Shown here: positions 1 through 11,500 of the stretch, one piece after another
Numbering within the stretch: the stretch's first letter is position 1
Layout: each line of letters begins with the position of its first letter
From: Parachlorella kessleri
Taxonomy: Eukaryota > Chlorophyta > Trebouxiophyceae > Chlorellales > Chlorellaceae
Direction of reading: 5' to 3'
Assembly: GCA_001598975.1 (NCBI GenBank)
Contig: BBXU01000264.1
Location: forward strand, 1-48,560
Length of the DNA stretch: 48,560 nucleotides
Made by a program: the position numbers and the translations under genes
Notes under the pieces: model-generated
The model's database searches: none
Told to the model about the DNA's origin: nothing
Seen by the model: the letters and a program-made list of their open reading frames with translations, nothing else

Positions 1-748
1 CACTGCATGGCATGGCGTGGTCAAAGTATAGTGTCAGGGACAAAAAGCGGTCAACCTTGGCTGCGTCGGTGCTTCCCTTCTCTTTAGATGGCCCGCGGCT
101 TAACCCTCTAACCGGGGCACCAAGTGGCGGCATAAGCACCGCGCCAGGGAAGGACTGAGGTGAAGCAATGGGAGGGAAAAAGTGGGACTCCTTCTCAAGC
201 GTGCTGTAGCTATCTCAACACCTTGTTTCTCACTTGCTCCAAATCACATTTCAAGGGCAGCAGGGCGGTTTAGCTCGAGCCTCCACGTGGTCCAGGCTGA
301 CTTGCTAGGTACAGACGATACTGCACTTAGAGCCTGCTAGGGCATAGCTCTGTGACCTCATCTCCACGTATGCCAGGAAGCAGACATACAGACAAGCCCC
401 AAGCATGACGGCATCCAGCTCTGTCTTTATGAATCGCCAATACACCTCCGCATGCATTGCCTGCCACCATCAACAAATGTATCGAGACATCGTCCCTCAA
501 AGCTCTCACAAGCACGAATGCAGCTCCCTGTAGCGCACCCTGAACCCATCCATGTAGCGAACCCCAGCTCACACTCGATTCGCACCTGGCACCACGCCAA
601 GCATGTACCAGTAAGCGCTCGCATCTGTCCAACGGTGCCCAGCTTGGCTGCTGGTTCTGATACCAATGCGTACAAAGGCGATTTTTTGAAGTAAAAAGCA
701 TCTTCTTCTCGCATACTGCATGAGCAGACTGCTGCCCTTCCATGTGTT
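1..748. other. Intergenic / 3' flank of the starch synthase gene
   Basis: This stretch lies downstream of the starch synthase stop codon, which is on the minus strand, and should contain its 3' UTR. No convincing exon was found on either strand. No TTACA (minus-strand TGTAA) was seen, so the poly(A) site is not located. The short open frames here have no recognisable family signature. Confidence 0.5.
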
Positions 749-3700
749 CTAGTTGCTCACTTTGCTGTAGAGTTGCAGGTAGCTGTCGGCAGCTTGTTCC
801 CAGGACCACCGGTCGCTCGCCTGCACCGATGCAGGAAGGCAGAAAGGCTTGAATTTTTTGGGAAAGCATGTGGGCAGGAGGCTCACACACTGAACAACAC
901 TTCAAGCCGCCCTGCCGCTTCGACAACATGCAGGAAGCCCAGGTTCCCTAACAGCTGGTCAGAAAGGGAGTCGGCATTGGTCTTCTTAAGCGACGAGGAA
1001 GGCGCTCCTATCCGATATACAGGTGCACCAGCGAGCAGCCAGGCATGCGACAACCACGCCAGGCTGCCAGACACGTGGCAGGGCCTGCGTGGCAAGTGGG
1101 GACAGCCGTAACAAAGAGGTATATACCACGTCCATCTGCCAACACGCCCCCCCTTACACACCGGCCTCTCCACACCCACACCTGCATGTTCTTCTTCTGC
1201 AGGTCTGTCCACCAGTCCGGCTTGGACTTGTAGCACTCCACGGCCCTGTCAAAAGCGCTGTTCAGGGAGTTGCCGTCGATGCCGTCAAAGGTGAAGCCGT
1301 TGCGCTGGACGCCAGGTTCCTGCGGGACAGCAGAGCACACCTTCTGTCGCGAACGCATATTGTGTTCTGCGATGCAGTGCCGATCTGGCCCTTTCCAAGG
1401 GCCCTGCAAATGGGCGTAGGAAAGCCATGTAGGCATAACGCCTTCCCAGCAGGGGTCCCACCTCCAGGTGACGCCTGGGACACATGCACTTGCGCACTCT
1501 GCACGAAAGCTTTGGAGGCAAGGGGACAGGAGCCCCAGCACATCACAGCATACCAGTGCCGTTGGCGCTCCATCCCATGGCCTGCGTGCGCCTCATGCGG
1601 AAGGCTGAGCCTGAGCCTAGTTAACCCTCACGCTGCCACCAGTGCAGTGGCTGCAGGTCTAGGTCGCTTCTTGGCTGGCTACACACCCTCGCGCACCAGC
1701 ACCAACACGGGGCAGTGCAGCACTGCTGGCTGGCTGGGTGCCGCCCAGCCGCCACCCATGTGCACATCCAGGCCATGCGAAGCCAAACTGGAGACCTGAA
1801 AGGCGGGCCCACCCACCTGGCAGTTGTCCACGTCCTTCACCGTGTCTGCCAGGCCCCCGGTAGCCCGCACCACAGGCACCGAGCCATACCTGCCAGGGCG
1901 AGAGGAGGCCAGCGAGGGTATAGGCGATAGGCGAAAGGCATACGAAGAGGCAATGGTGGTTAACCCACGCCGCTGGCACATGAATCACTCACTGGTTGTG
2001 ACTTTTAGGCATGCCCCCTCAAGGCTGACACATAGCCGCAAAGGAGTAGTTGTGCTGTCGCTTTCTCACCTCAGGGCAATCATCTGTGTCAGCCCGCATG
2101 GCTCAAACATGGACGGCACCAGGAGGATGTCTGACGCCGCGTAGATCATATGGGCAAGGGGCTCCGAGTACAGGAACTTGAGCTGCACATCAGGGTTGTC
2201 CCTGCGAGGAAGGGGGCAACGGCAGCAGCAGGGGTTGCGGGCGGGCTGGCAGCGGCAGCTGTACAAGCCACAGAGTCTGCAACTTGAGGAGCTGGTGTGG
2301 ACCCATTTACAGAGTAGGTACTGCCCCTGCATGAAAAGTGGCAAAGTGTCTTTGTGCAGGAGTTATTTGAGAGCATGACTCCAAGCTGCCCCTCGGGTTG
2401 CTCATAGCTGGACAGGACGCAAGGTTTTATGCATGTCAGGCATTCGTGAGACTCTGGGAGCTCTACATCGGGGTCGCCCAGAGGGAGGATCCGTGCCAAA
2501 ACAGCAAACACTTGGGCACATCTGGTGGAGTGGCAGCCAGGGTGGGGTTGCTTGGAATACTTGAGGGACGACGGAGCTGCGCAGACCAAATGGACACCTT
2601 GACAACGCGAGAGCCATGGGATGGTGGGTGCAGTCATGGAAGATATGGTGATCACATTGCCGGACAGTGGAGGCTCCGACTCTGCACCTCCTGCCAAGCT
2701 TGCAAATTATAGGCTGGGCAGCAGGCGACAGCGCCCACCTAACCGCCAGCCAAGGCTGCCCACAGCACGGCGTGCGTACCGAAAAGATAGAACTAAATGA
2801 CCCCCACCTGAAGATGCTGTCTGCCATATTCCTGAGGCCACCATAGGCATGGCCCGTCCCCAGCAGCACAGCACAGCACAGCACAGCACAGCGTTTCTCC
2901 TAAGAAAGGCCTCCCACCTGAAGATGCTGTCTGCCATGTTCCTGAGGCCACCATCAACAGGGCCCATTCCCAGCAGCGCAGCACAGCACAGCGTGCCACC
3001 TAAGACAGGCCACCCACCTGAAGATGCTGTCTGCCATGTTCCTGAGGCCACCATCGGCATGGCCTGTTCCCAGCAGTACAAACTGCCCCCCTGCAGGCAA
3101 AGTCGGGCTCGGTTGGGGACTGCTGTTTACCTTCTCCAGCAACCAGTCCGAGGGGGGACCTCCTCTGAGGCCCCGGTAGATAGACGGAGGAGGATCAAGC
3201 AAAGGCAGGGCGGTATGTATCACGGGTGTGCATGGAGGGACACTGTCAACACACAGCATGGGCAGGCACTTGAAGCAGAAAGCACGCATGTCGCTCAACA
3301 TTCGAGCTGCAGCACCACCTTAACCGGAGGTCCCTCAGCCAGAACTAGCACCTTCTGCAGGGCGGGCACAAACTGGGCAGACGACTGACCTAGCTCCACA
3401 GTGCGTCGCACGGCGTGCTCGATCAGGTGGATGCCCTTCTGTGGTACCAGCCGGGTGATGCAGGCAACCAGGGGCTTGCGGGGGTCGACGGTCATGCCCA
3501 GCCCCGTCTGCAGCGCAGCGCAGCGTGAGCCAGCCAGGCGCAGTCAATGAGGGGTTTTGTGCGCCCAAAGGTCTAGCTTGCAGTATACCGGGCAGGGGCA
3601 TGCCGGGGTCCATAGGCTCCCCCAGCCCAACCTGCAGGGCGGCACAACTGACCCATTTGGCCAGTCAGCCCAGGGCTCACAAAGGCATGTGAAACCATTG

Positions 3701-6700
3701 CGTCTAGCGCTGCAAGCCGCCAGGGGCTTGTTGGGATCCCAAAGTCATGCCCTGCCCAGCCTTGCAGGGTCGTTAACTTGAGTGAGCAAGAGCCATGCCG
3801 GCACCAAGGTAACAAGGAGCAGGCACGACAGCTGACCAACCCTCAGCACCTGGAGTGCCTCCTCCTGACCCCCCAAGCCAACCCATCTCCCACCACACCT
3901 GCACCACAAATCCCCTACACGTCCAAGGCCAATGTGCCCGCCACACCTGCACAAATCCCCCTAAACTTCCTACGAGCCCACCACACCTGCAGGAACTTCT
4001 TGCAGAGGGCCTTGCCCTCGAAGCGGGACGCGCTGTAGTTGGCAGGCAGCAGCGGATCGGATGCCGGATCCCAGGAGATGGCGTCGATCCCGTTCAGCAC
4101 CCCGCTGTACTTCTCAGCAATGATGGGCTTTGCCAGCGTGGACTTAAGCCAGCCAGCAGCCCCTGCAGTTGTATTGCAGCGGGAAGAGATATGAAGAAGC
4201 AAGAAGATGATTGATACCAACCCTACCCTAGGAGTGGACTTAAGCCACCCGGCAGCCCCTGCAGCCAAGTCGACATGGAAAGAAGGAAACAGTTTTGAAA
4301 GAAATAAAGACTCTGTGGCGTACCCTACGATTGGGCAATGTACATGATGACTTCAGAAAGAAATAAACAGACAGGCGTAAGACAACCCTAATTCGCTGTT
4401 AGATACGGTCAGCAATACGCAAACGCCCCCGCTGCTGCCAGTGCAGCACATACAGCGAATGTGGAGCCGCCGTCACAGCACACGAGCAGCAAGCAAGCGC
4501 TTTTACGTCCTGCCTCCATCAGGGCACTGCAGCATCTGTCAGGCAGCAAACATGCAGCCTAATGGCGGGGACAAGCACGTAGCTCCATGCAGTATCTTGG
4601 GTAGGCGGTTGGAGAGACTGCAGGACGGGAACAACGAAGCAGTGGGGGCCCCAGGCACGCACCTCCATGCAGCGTCTCGTTGGCGTAGGTGGGTGAGACT
4701 GTCGTCACCAGGTTGGAGTACACGATGCCTCCCTTCAGCAGGCACAGCCGCTCCGGGTTGTGCCCTATTGTTCTCTCGTCCAGGGCCTTGTCTATCGACT
4801 TGAAGAGGTCGCCGCTGAGGCCTGCACCAGGGATGAACACATGCTGGGCACGCTGTGACATGCAGCGCACGCGGGGTTGCACCGTGACAAAACAACTTTG
4901 GCACCCTGGGACATGCAGCGCACATGGGGTCGGCCACCAGGTCATGGGGAGGATCAGCAGCAGCGCTGCGCGGCATGCATGCATGCAGTAGCGGCCACCC
5001 GCTGTGTGCCTGCAGAGGAGGTGCAACTGCAGAGGAGAGATCCACTGACGTTCGAGGCCATACTAAATGTAACCTAGCCTTTCCGGACCCGGCACGTCAA
5101 AAACTTCTATGCACCACCCTGCACCCAAACTCGTTGGCAGACCCCCCTCACCCCTCCCCCGGTCTAACCTGTGTGCGCAAACTCGTCCTCCCGCACCTCC
5201 CCCGAGCTGTCCATGTTGTGGATGGTCAGCATGACCCTAGCACGCCCCATGGCCGTGTGGAAGTGCTCCCAGAACAGCATGGGCACCGCGGAGGCCTGCC
5301 ACTCGTGGCAGTGGATCACGTTGGGCTGCCGCCCTGAGACTTGCAAGTACTCTAGGCACGCCCTGCACGAGGCAAAGTAATGCTTGCCAGCTGGAGTTAT
5401 TTGAAGCACAGCAGGCAGATCGCAGCCAGCAGCTGCTGATGTTGGGCAGACGAGTGTAACTGTGCCAAGGACGAATAGCCCCCCCCTCCCAGCCCCTCCT
5501 TTGTCTCACCAAGGCCTCTCAAATTCATTCGGCCACCCATCTGACCTGGCAAGTACGGCCGCTCCAACAACATGCTAATTAAATGTGCAGGGAGGCAACC
5601 CCAGTCCCCCTGTGCTGATCAGCAATTGGCGTGCTCCCCAGCCCAGCCATGCACTACGCTGCCTGGTTATTGCAAGGTGACCCGCGGTCACCCGTCCTGG
5701 CTACAATGGGTGGATGGCAAGAGCGCTTCTAATAAATGGCATTCGTTGAGGTCTTGGCAGCCGCAGCAATCACTGTGCACTTGCAAGGGTCAAGAAAGTG
5801 TACAGAGTCTACCCACCTGCTGAAATACAGGTAGGCCTCCGGCATGTTGTAGGAGCCACCATAAATGCGGCTGCCTTTGAACAGGTTGCTTTGCCCCCAG
5901 TCTGGTCTGAGCAGCAGCACCGGGCAGCCTTCTATCTTGCCGGTCCACACCTGCGTGGTCAGGCTGCCTACCTGCATCTGGCCGTCCCACACCTGGCCCT
6001 GCAAGCAAGCCAAGTGTTGAAGTCTCATGCCCTGGCTTGCCGGGACTCACCGTAACAGTGACATGGTACTGCTACTGCGCAACAAAGTTGTTGCAAGGGG
6101 GATCCAGTCAGACCACCTGGACTCACACCCATAGTCAGGGAGGGCGCAAGTTTTGTTTTGTTAAATTTCCAGGTTCTTCTTCTCTTTCATAGGTTTTGAA
6201 CCCCAAGCGCTTCACATAGTCAGTCCAAGGACCTGCAATAGACTCACGTCGCCCAGGGGACTCCCTTGGGGCACTGCCTTGTCAGCACCACCAGCAGCCA
6301 CAGCAGGACAGCCATAGCGCGCCTCACATGTGGCGTCACCTCCTAGCTACCTTGGGGCACTGGAAGTCCCTCTCATGCTTCAGATCCTCAACCGCGCTGG
6401 TGGGTAAGCACTCGTAGAACGGCAGCATGATCTCCACATTGTGCCCCCGGGCCAGCGTGGCCCTGGCTAGGCCTGTCACCACATCACCCAGGCCGCCCAC
6501 CTGTGCAGGGAAGCAGCAGCAGCACTGCGTCGGTGTGAGGGACAGGGACTATCAGCGCAAGCCAGCCAGCCAGCCAGCCAGCCAGCTGCTGGCGGTTGGG
6601 AAGCGTCTCCCTCCCTGGTTCACTGCTGTAGCAGGACAGGCGTACCCAACGTTGCACAGCAATGCAGTGAAACCAATCCGGCCAGCATCTGTTGGCTGCC

Positions 6701-7797
6701 AATGTATCAAAAGCAGAGTCACCAACAGTCGAGTGCCCGCAGGTTGCCTGTGCCACGGAGAGCCCACCTTATCGTCCTCCATGATTCGGGGGATCCTGTG
6801 AGAGCAAGTGCACAGGAGCAGCAGAGCCACTGGGCTAGTGCCCACAAGTGCTCGGCCGACTGTGATTCACCAAAAGGTTTGACCCCCAGCTGCCCCAGCC
6901 AGCTGTGCTGCAGCACCACTTGCCTTGGCAACCGGCGCCATCTCAGCCGTGATGTGCACAATGTGCAGCTGGCGCGGGTCTCGCTTTGCGCCTGCGACTG
7001 TGCCAGCTGGCGGCGCCACCGGCAGCGGCGCGGTGCGCGGCTGCTGCTCCCAGAAGGCACTTCCAGGCTGTGGCCAGACAATGCCTGCTTCTAACCTCTC
7101 CAGGAGGGTCTCTGCACAGGAGGGGGTATGAAAACCGTAAAAACAGTGGCACCTTCCAACATAATCTAGTCTAGTCTGACAGCGTACCGCCACCTGACCA
7201 TGCTGCCGTGATTCCCTCAAGTGGGGCCAACAAGAAGCCAGGATGTACTATGCTCACAAACCACAAGATCCAAGTACTACTTCTTCTAGCATGCACCACC
7301 CCGACCGGCCGGAGAAACCAACAGAGAGCACAAACAAAGGTCTATCCTACCAAGCTTCTCCACGTGTCCCTCATTACATCACCTTCCAACATGCACTATC
7401 AATACAGCATTTCAAGTGATGCGCAGCGGCGACCACGAGAGACCGCCAGGGTGCTCTTGCAGCTGTCCACGACAGAGGACCACGGTGCGCTACTCGCTAC
7501 CAATCATGGCTGCACAGCGGCATGCCACGCCACATCGCCGTGCCTGGCATAGCCCCAGAAAGAAGACGAACTCTCACCTGGGCTTTCTGCTAGTCCAACT
7601 GTTCCTCCTGCTGCCGGTGCTGCTGCTGCTGCTGGGGCTTCCCCTGTTCCATCTGCAGTTGGCAGCCCTGGAACCAGCACCTGCTCCGGCGCGCACTGCT
7701 GCAGCTTTGCCAACTCTCGTCGCAAGGCCTCATTCTCTGCTCGTAAGCGGCCGACCTCCGACTCCAAGGTAGTATCGACGCCTGCTGCAGAGGCCAT
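749..7797 (-). CDS. Soluble starch synthase, SSIII/SSIV type (GT5), 13 exons
   Basis: Transfers glucose from ADP-glucose to the non-reducing ends of starch glucans; expected in the plastid. Exons, in transcript order: 7578-7797, 6924-7111, 6351-6500, 5817-5998, 5169-5362, 4663-4821, 3987-4162, 3390-3507, 3018-3090, 2070-2201, 1817-1889, 1182-1319, 749-820. Phases agree throughout (1875 nt, 624 aa). A coiled coil lies at about residues 10-34, as in SSIV. The GT5 domain starts at [14 protein letters not shown] (123-136) and continues into the ADP-glucose loop KVGGL (136-140), split by an intron. Other motifs are HCHEW (264-268), [33 protein letters not shown] (519-531, family catalytic Glu520) and ATGGL (540-544). 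The C-terminus reads [25 protein letters not shown] recalls SSIII, whereas RLVPQKG and the coiled coil recall SSIV. No CBM53 domains are present. An in-frame stop at 7828-7830 precedes the ATG. No transit peptide is evident, and an AG sits directly before the ATG, so an upstream exon may be missing. The second intron is GC-AG. Confidence 0.9.
2801..3020 (-). repeat. Three tandem copies of the donor side of starch synthase exon 9
   Basis: The functional exon 9 donor at 3018/3017 is followed in the transcript by two copies, with corresponding donor positions at 2918 and 2808 (spacings 100 and 110 bp). Each copy carries most of the exon ([11 protein letters not shown] in translation) and the GTGGG donor. 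The 2918 copy also shares about 20 nt of intron. The 5' part of each exon copy has been replaced by GCTGT-type microsatellite sequence, so neither copy keeps the CTGCAG acceptor of the real exon. Confidence 0.85.
3466..3770 (-). repeat. Diverged copies of the acceptor side of starch synthase exon 8
   Basis: The acceptor side of exon 8 (about 3466-3510 on the plus strand, encoding [13 protein letters not shown]) has a clear but diverged relative at 3719-3768 and a weaker one at about 3597-3640, giving steps near 125 bp. The 3719-3768 copy keeps the ATGAC, CCCAACAAGCCCCTGG and TTGCAG-like blocks but has indels and a stop, so it is not usable as the same exon. Confidence 0.55.
4137..4264 (-). 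repeat. Copy of the acceptor side of starch synthase exon 7
   Basis: The segment around the real acceptor (4162/4163) and the first codons of exon 7 (AAGWLKST) is repeated about 96 bp upstream in the transcript, at about 4230-4264. The copy keeps a CTGCAG acceptor and translates to the same AAGWLKST residues, but then diverges into intron sequence without a clear donor. Confidence 0.75.
4848..4928. repeat. 53-bp direct repeat in a starch synthase intron
   Basis: A block with core GACATGCAGCGCAC occurs at 4848-4876 and again at 4901-4929, an offset of 53 bp. It lies in the intron just upstream of exon 6 in the transcript and does not include the acceptor itself. Confidence 0.7.
6563..6590. 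repeat. (CCAG)n microsatellite
   Basis: A short array of the tetranucleotide CCAG sits in the second intron of the starch synthase gene. It explains the repetitive open frames on both strands here. Confidence 0.85.
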
Positions 7798-8588
7798 CTG
7801 CTGCTTCCGCCAAGCATACCGGCTCGTCTACAAAGGCAGGGCTGACACTATTACTGAATTGTTACGGAGTTGTTGCTTGTCGGCTCCCAGCACCGGAAGG
7901 TCGTGTCGCATGTCGAGAGTTACCTGTCTGCTAGGCAAAATGTTCTTTCTTTTTGCTGCATGGATCGCCTTGCTGTGAAACAGGCTAGCCTGAAACGGGT
8001 GTGGCCCCAGGGCAACTTGCTGCGAGGGTAAGGCTGTCAGAGCAGCACTGCCCTGCCTTGCGCCCTGCCTTGCACTGCTAGTGATCATTGCGGACAATCG
8101 CTGGTTCTGTGGCACTGTCCTGGATCCGTTAGACCGTGCACAGTGAGCATGTAGCGCAGCATGGACCGCAGAGGCGCAAGGACATGCGTCAACCAATAAC
8201 ACTCCAACCTTTATCGATTAGCGACATGCAAGCAATGATACTGCCATGGATACTGCTATATCGAGGGGGGCTTCCCTCAAGAAGCTAGCAGGTTGTCCAC
8301 GACGCCTCGAGAGGCGTTGCTTTCCCATATGTTTGTTCCAAACGCTGCAAATGTTTTGGCAGGATATGAACTAGTTGTTGATCAGATGGCAAACTTCGCC
8401 CATACTTAGTGCAGCGCCGCACGAGGTCCAGCTTCCCCGCGCGGGCACACCTAGTGGATTCATAAACTGGATTACGCCAGGACTTGCGCAACTATATAGA
8501 GCAACGTATATCAACCATAGCGGGCAATCAATACTGAGAACAGTCTTTGACGCATCCATCCCATATTGCCAGCCGCCAAGCAGAGAAC
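7798..8588. other. Divergent intergenic region between starch synthase and the MDR reductase
   Basis: This 0.8-kb stretch lies between two divergently transcribed genes and should hold both promoters and 5' UTRs. Apart from a TATA-like element near the plus-strand gene, no conserved element was recognised. It could also hide an upstream first exon of the starch synthase gene. Confidence 0.5.
8492..8499 (+). promoter_or_regulatory. TATA-box candidate for the MDR reductase gene
   Basis: CTATATAG lies about 90 bp before the proposed ATG at 8589. The position fits a core promoter with a short 5' UTR. No transcription start data are available. Confidence 0.4.
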
Positions 8589-11500
8589 ATGGTTGCCAAG
8601 ATGCGTGCTGTTCACCTCAAGGAGCCGAGCAGGGAGGACCCTGCCTCCGGTGTTGAGGTGGCCGAGGTAGATCGCCCACAGCCTGGCCAAGGCAAGGTGC
8701 TTGTAAACATCATCCTGAGGCCAGTCAACCCAGCCGACATCTTCTCTCTTCAAGGTACGCATCGGAGCAGCGGCGGCTATGTACCTATGCGCTCCATATT
8801 CCCAGCTTGTCCAATCCAGTCAGATTAGATCGAGGAGGCCGGACCGGGTTGACAACTTCAACGACAAAGGCTTGCCTCAAGCCTTCTCGATCACATCCCT
8901 GGTCGGCATGCTCTGATCGAGTGTCTGAAGGGCCGGGGGGTTGGTCCGGACGCCATGCACAGTCAGCAATAGTGGGATATGTGACTGGCAGGACTGACAG
9001 TGCCTCATATACAGCTCTGAGTTCCAGACACCCTCTGGCGAGGCCCTTGCTGACGGGTGCTGTGTATGGGGCAGGTGTCTACCCTGGCTTCCAGCCCAAG
9101 GCCTACCCAGCCGTGCCTGGCCTGGAAGGTGCGTGCTTCTGCTCGGGCAGGCTGAGTGTATAGGCTGTGCACCCAGCATATAGCGAAATGCTCCAGGGGA
9201 AGGCTGAGTGTGTTGTGCGCAACTTGGGCGCCAGGCCTCCGGGAGGTGCTCTTTGGCTGCTCGGACTTTGTGGACCCCCACTTGTCGGGACGGTAGCATG
9301 GTCAAGTGGCAGTCACTGTTAGCCTTAAAACAGACAGAGGAGCTCTCAAATTGCCGCGGCCTGCAGGCGTGGGTGTTATAGAGGAGAATGGGCCTGGTGC
9401 GGGCAAGTACAAGCCTGGGCAACGGGTGGTGGGTGCCCCCTGGCCGGTGCAGTCGGGCAACGGCACCTGGCAGCAGTACATGGCTGTTAGCGAAGAGCGC
9501 CTGGTGAGGACGGGTGTTGGTGTATGTGCCTTTGTAACTGGGGGCAGGAGGGTAATGGCACCGGGCAGCAGTACAATGGCTGTCAGCGAAGAGTGCCTGG
9601 TGACAGTGTATGTGTCTGTCTATGTGTATCAGGGGCATGGGGAGGGCAAGAGGGTGGGGAGGCAGAATGCTAAGGGGCAGTGCCGTGTCAGTCTCCAAGC
9701 AGCTGTAAGCATGTGTTTCACCGTGCGTGAAGCGGAGTGCGGCCTAGCCAAGGTGGGACTTCTCCAGGAGTGTGAGGCAACAGCGCATGCAAGTCCGGTG
9801 CTGGTTGGTCCGCATATGTGCGAGGGGGAGGGAGGGTACCTGGGCCATGCTTCGCACGCTGCCCATGCTGACGGCTAACACCATGTGCTGTGTCCCACCA
9901 CGGTGCACCGACTTTCTTAACGTTCCTTGGACTTGCCAGCTCTCCTTGTAGAAGGTGCCCAGACCATCCTAACATGACCAACCGCTGCCCCTGTCCCTGC
10001 AGTTCCCAGTGCCTGACGATGTGACTGACGAGGCAGCCGCCCAATTCTTCGTCAATCCTGTGGCGGTCTATGGCATGCTCCATGTCCTCAATGTAAGGGC
10101 ACCGCATGTCAGCCCCTCTATGCTGCCTTGTTCATGCGCCTGGAAGCCAAGCGCTGCCACTGCGTAGAGAGCAAGGTGTGCCCTCGCTTGGTGTCTTCCC
10201 TTCACCTAAGCCTTGCATCTCCTCAGATCGCGGCTTGGTCCCCAGTACCCTACGTGGTAGTAGCACAGCCAGCCTGCTGCAGCCTGCTGGCGGGTGCCAG
10301 CTCGCCTTGTGTTTGTGCAGTTCAAAATCATCTAGTCTTTGTCCCTGATTTCCCTTGAGCTCACCTGATTGTCTGGTGCATGGGAGGTGAACTCCAGGGA
10401 AAGTTTGACCGTTGTGGCAGATGTCGTAAGGACAGATGTCTTGGGGTTTACTAACAGGTGGCCTCCTGTGACACATGCCCAGGTGCCCAAGGGGGAGTAC
10501 CTGCTGCAGACAGCGGGCGGCTCTGTGCTGGGCCGCATGACCATCGAGGTAGGGGCGCGCGCGGAAAGCCTGCTTGCTGGGAGGTCGGGGTGTGTAGGGA
10601 TGGGAGGAAAGCATGTGTGAGAGACAGTAGCTGGGCCGCATGACCATCGAGGTAGGGGCGCGGAGTGCCCTGCTTGTGCTGGGTGGTCCGGTTGTACGGG
10701 TGTTTGGGATTGTTACTGAGCCAGCAGACACGCCACCGTTTGGGCAGTGCAACCTACAATGAGGATGGCGTGTGTGTGGGGGTAGGTGTGGTGGATGTGT
10801 GGGTGGGTGTGTGGGGGAGGCGGTTTTGGTTTAAGTTTGAGGTGGGGGTTAAGGGGGCGGCTTTGACATGGTTATCGGGCTCAGTTCAGTTCACTGTGTC
10901 CCAATGCCCCAACTCACCTGCAGCTGGGCCAAGGAGCTTGGCATCCAGGACGTCGCGCTGTCCTTGAAAGCGTCGCAAGCCCTTGGTCATTGGTGGTGCC
11001 TGGTGATTAGAGGAGGTGTATAGCTCTCGACCTGCCAGCGAGGCGTGCAAGGCATGCTGACTGACTGTGTCACGCTTGCTTGCTGCCCCCCTTCCACCCT
11101 GCAGCTGGCCAAGCACTACGGCATTAAGACCATCAGTGTGGTGCGAGGGGACCACCACGTCCAGGAGCTCAAAGACCTGGGGTACGTGAGGCGCTGGTGA
11201 TGAACTCAAGTTGCTACGGTCGGTGGGGGACAGAGATGACTATACTCAAAAATCTTTGATAGAAGATTTTTGATTTTCCGAACGATAACAAAAAAAATTT
11301 ACAGGTGACTGTTCACAGGTGCCAAAGGCGCGGCAGGCCTGCCTGCTGTGTGGGTGACGGGCAAGACAAGGCGAGGTCTCCTATCCCACCTGCTGCCATG
11401 TTTTTAGAACCCAGGACGCCTGGAGTTGTAAGGTGGAATTGCTTATGCCTTCAAGTAAGTTACGTGTTGGACTGTCTCCTGCCTGCAGGGCTGACGAGGT

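Noticed and set aside
2801..3020. Regularly spaced repeats as a possible CRISPR array
   Set aside because: The units are copies of an exon end in a eukaryotic gene, only three, with no short identical repeats and unique spacers.
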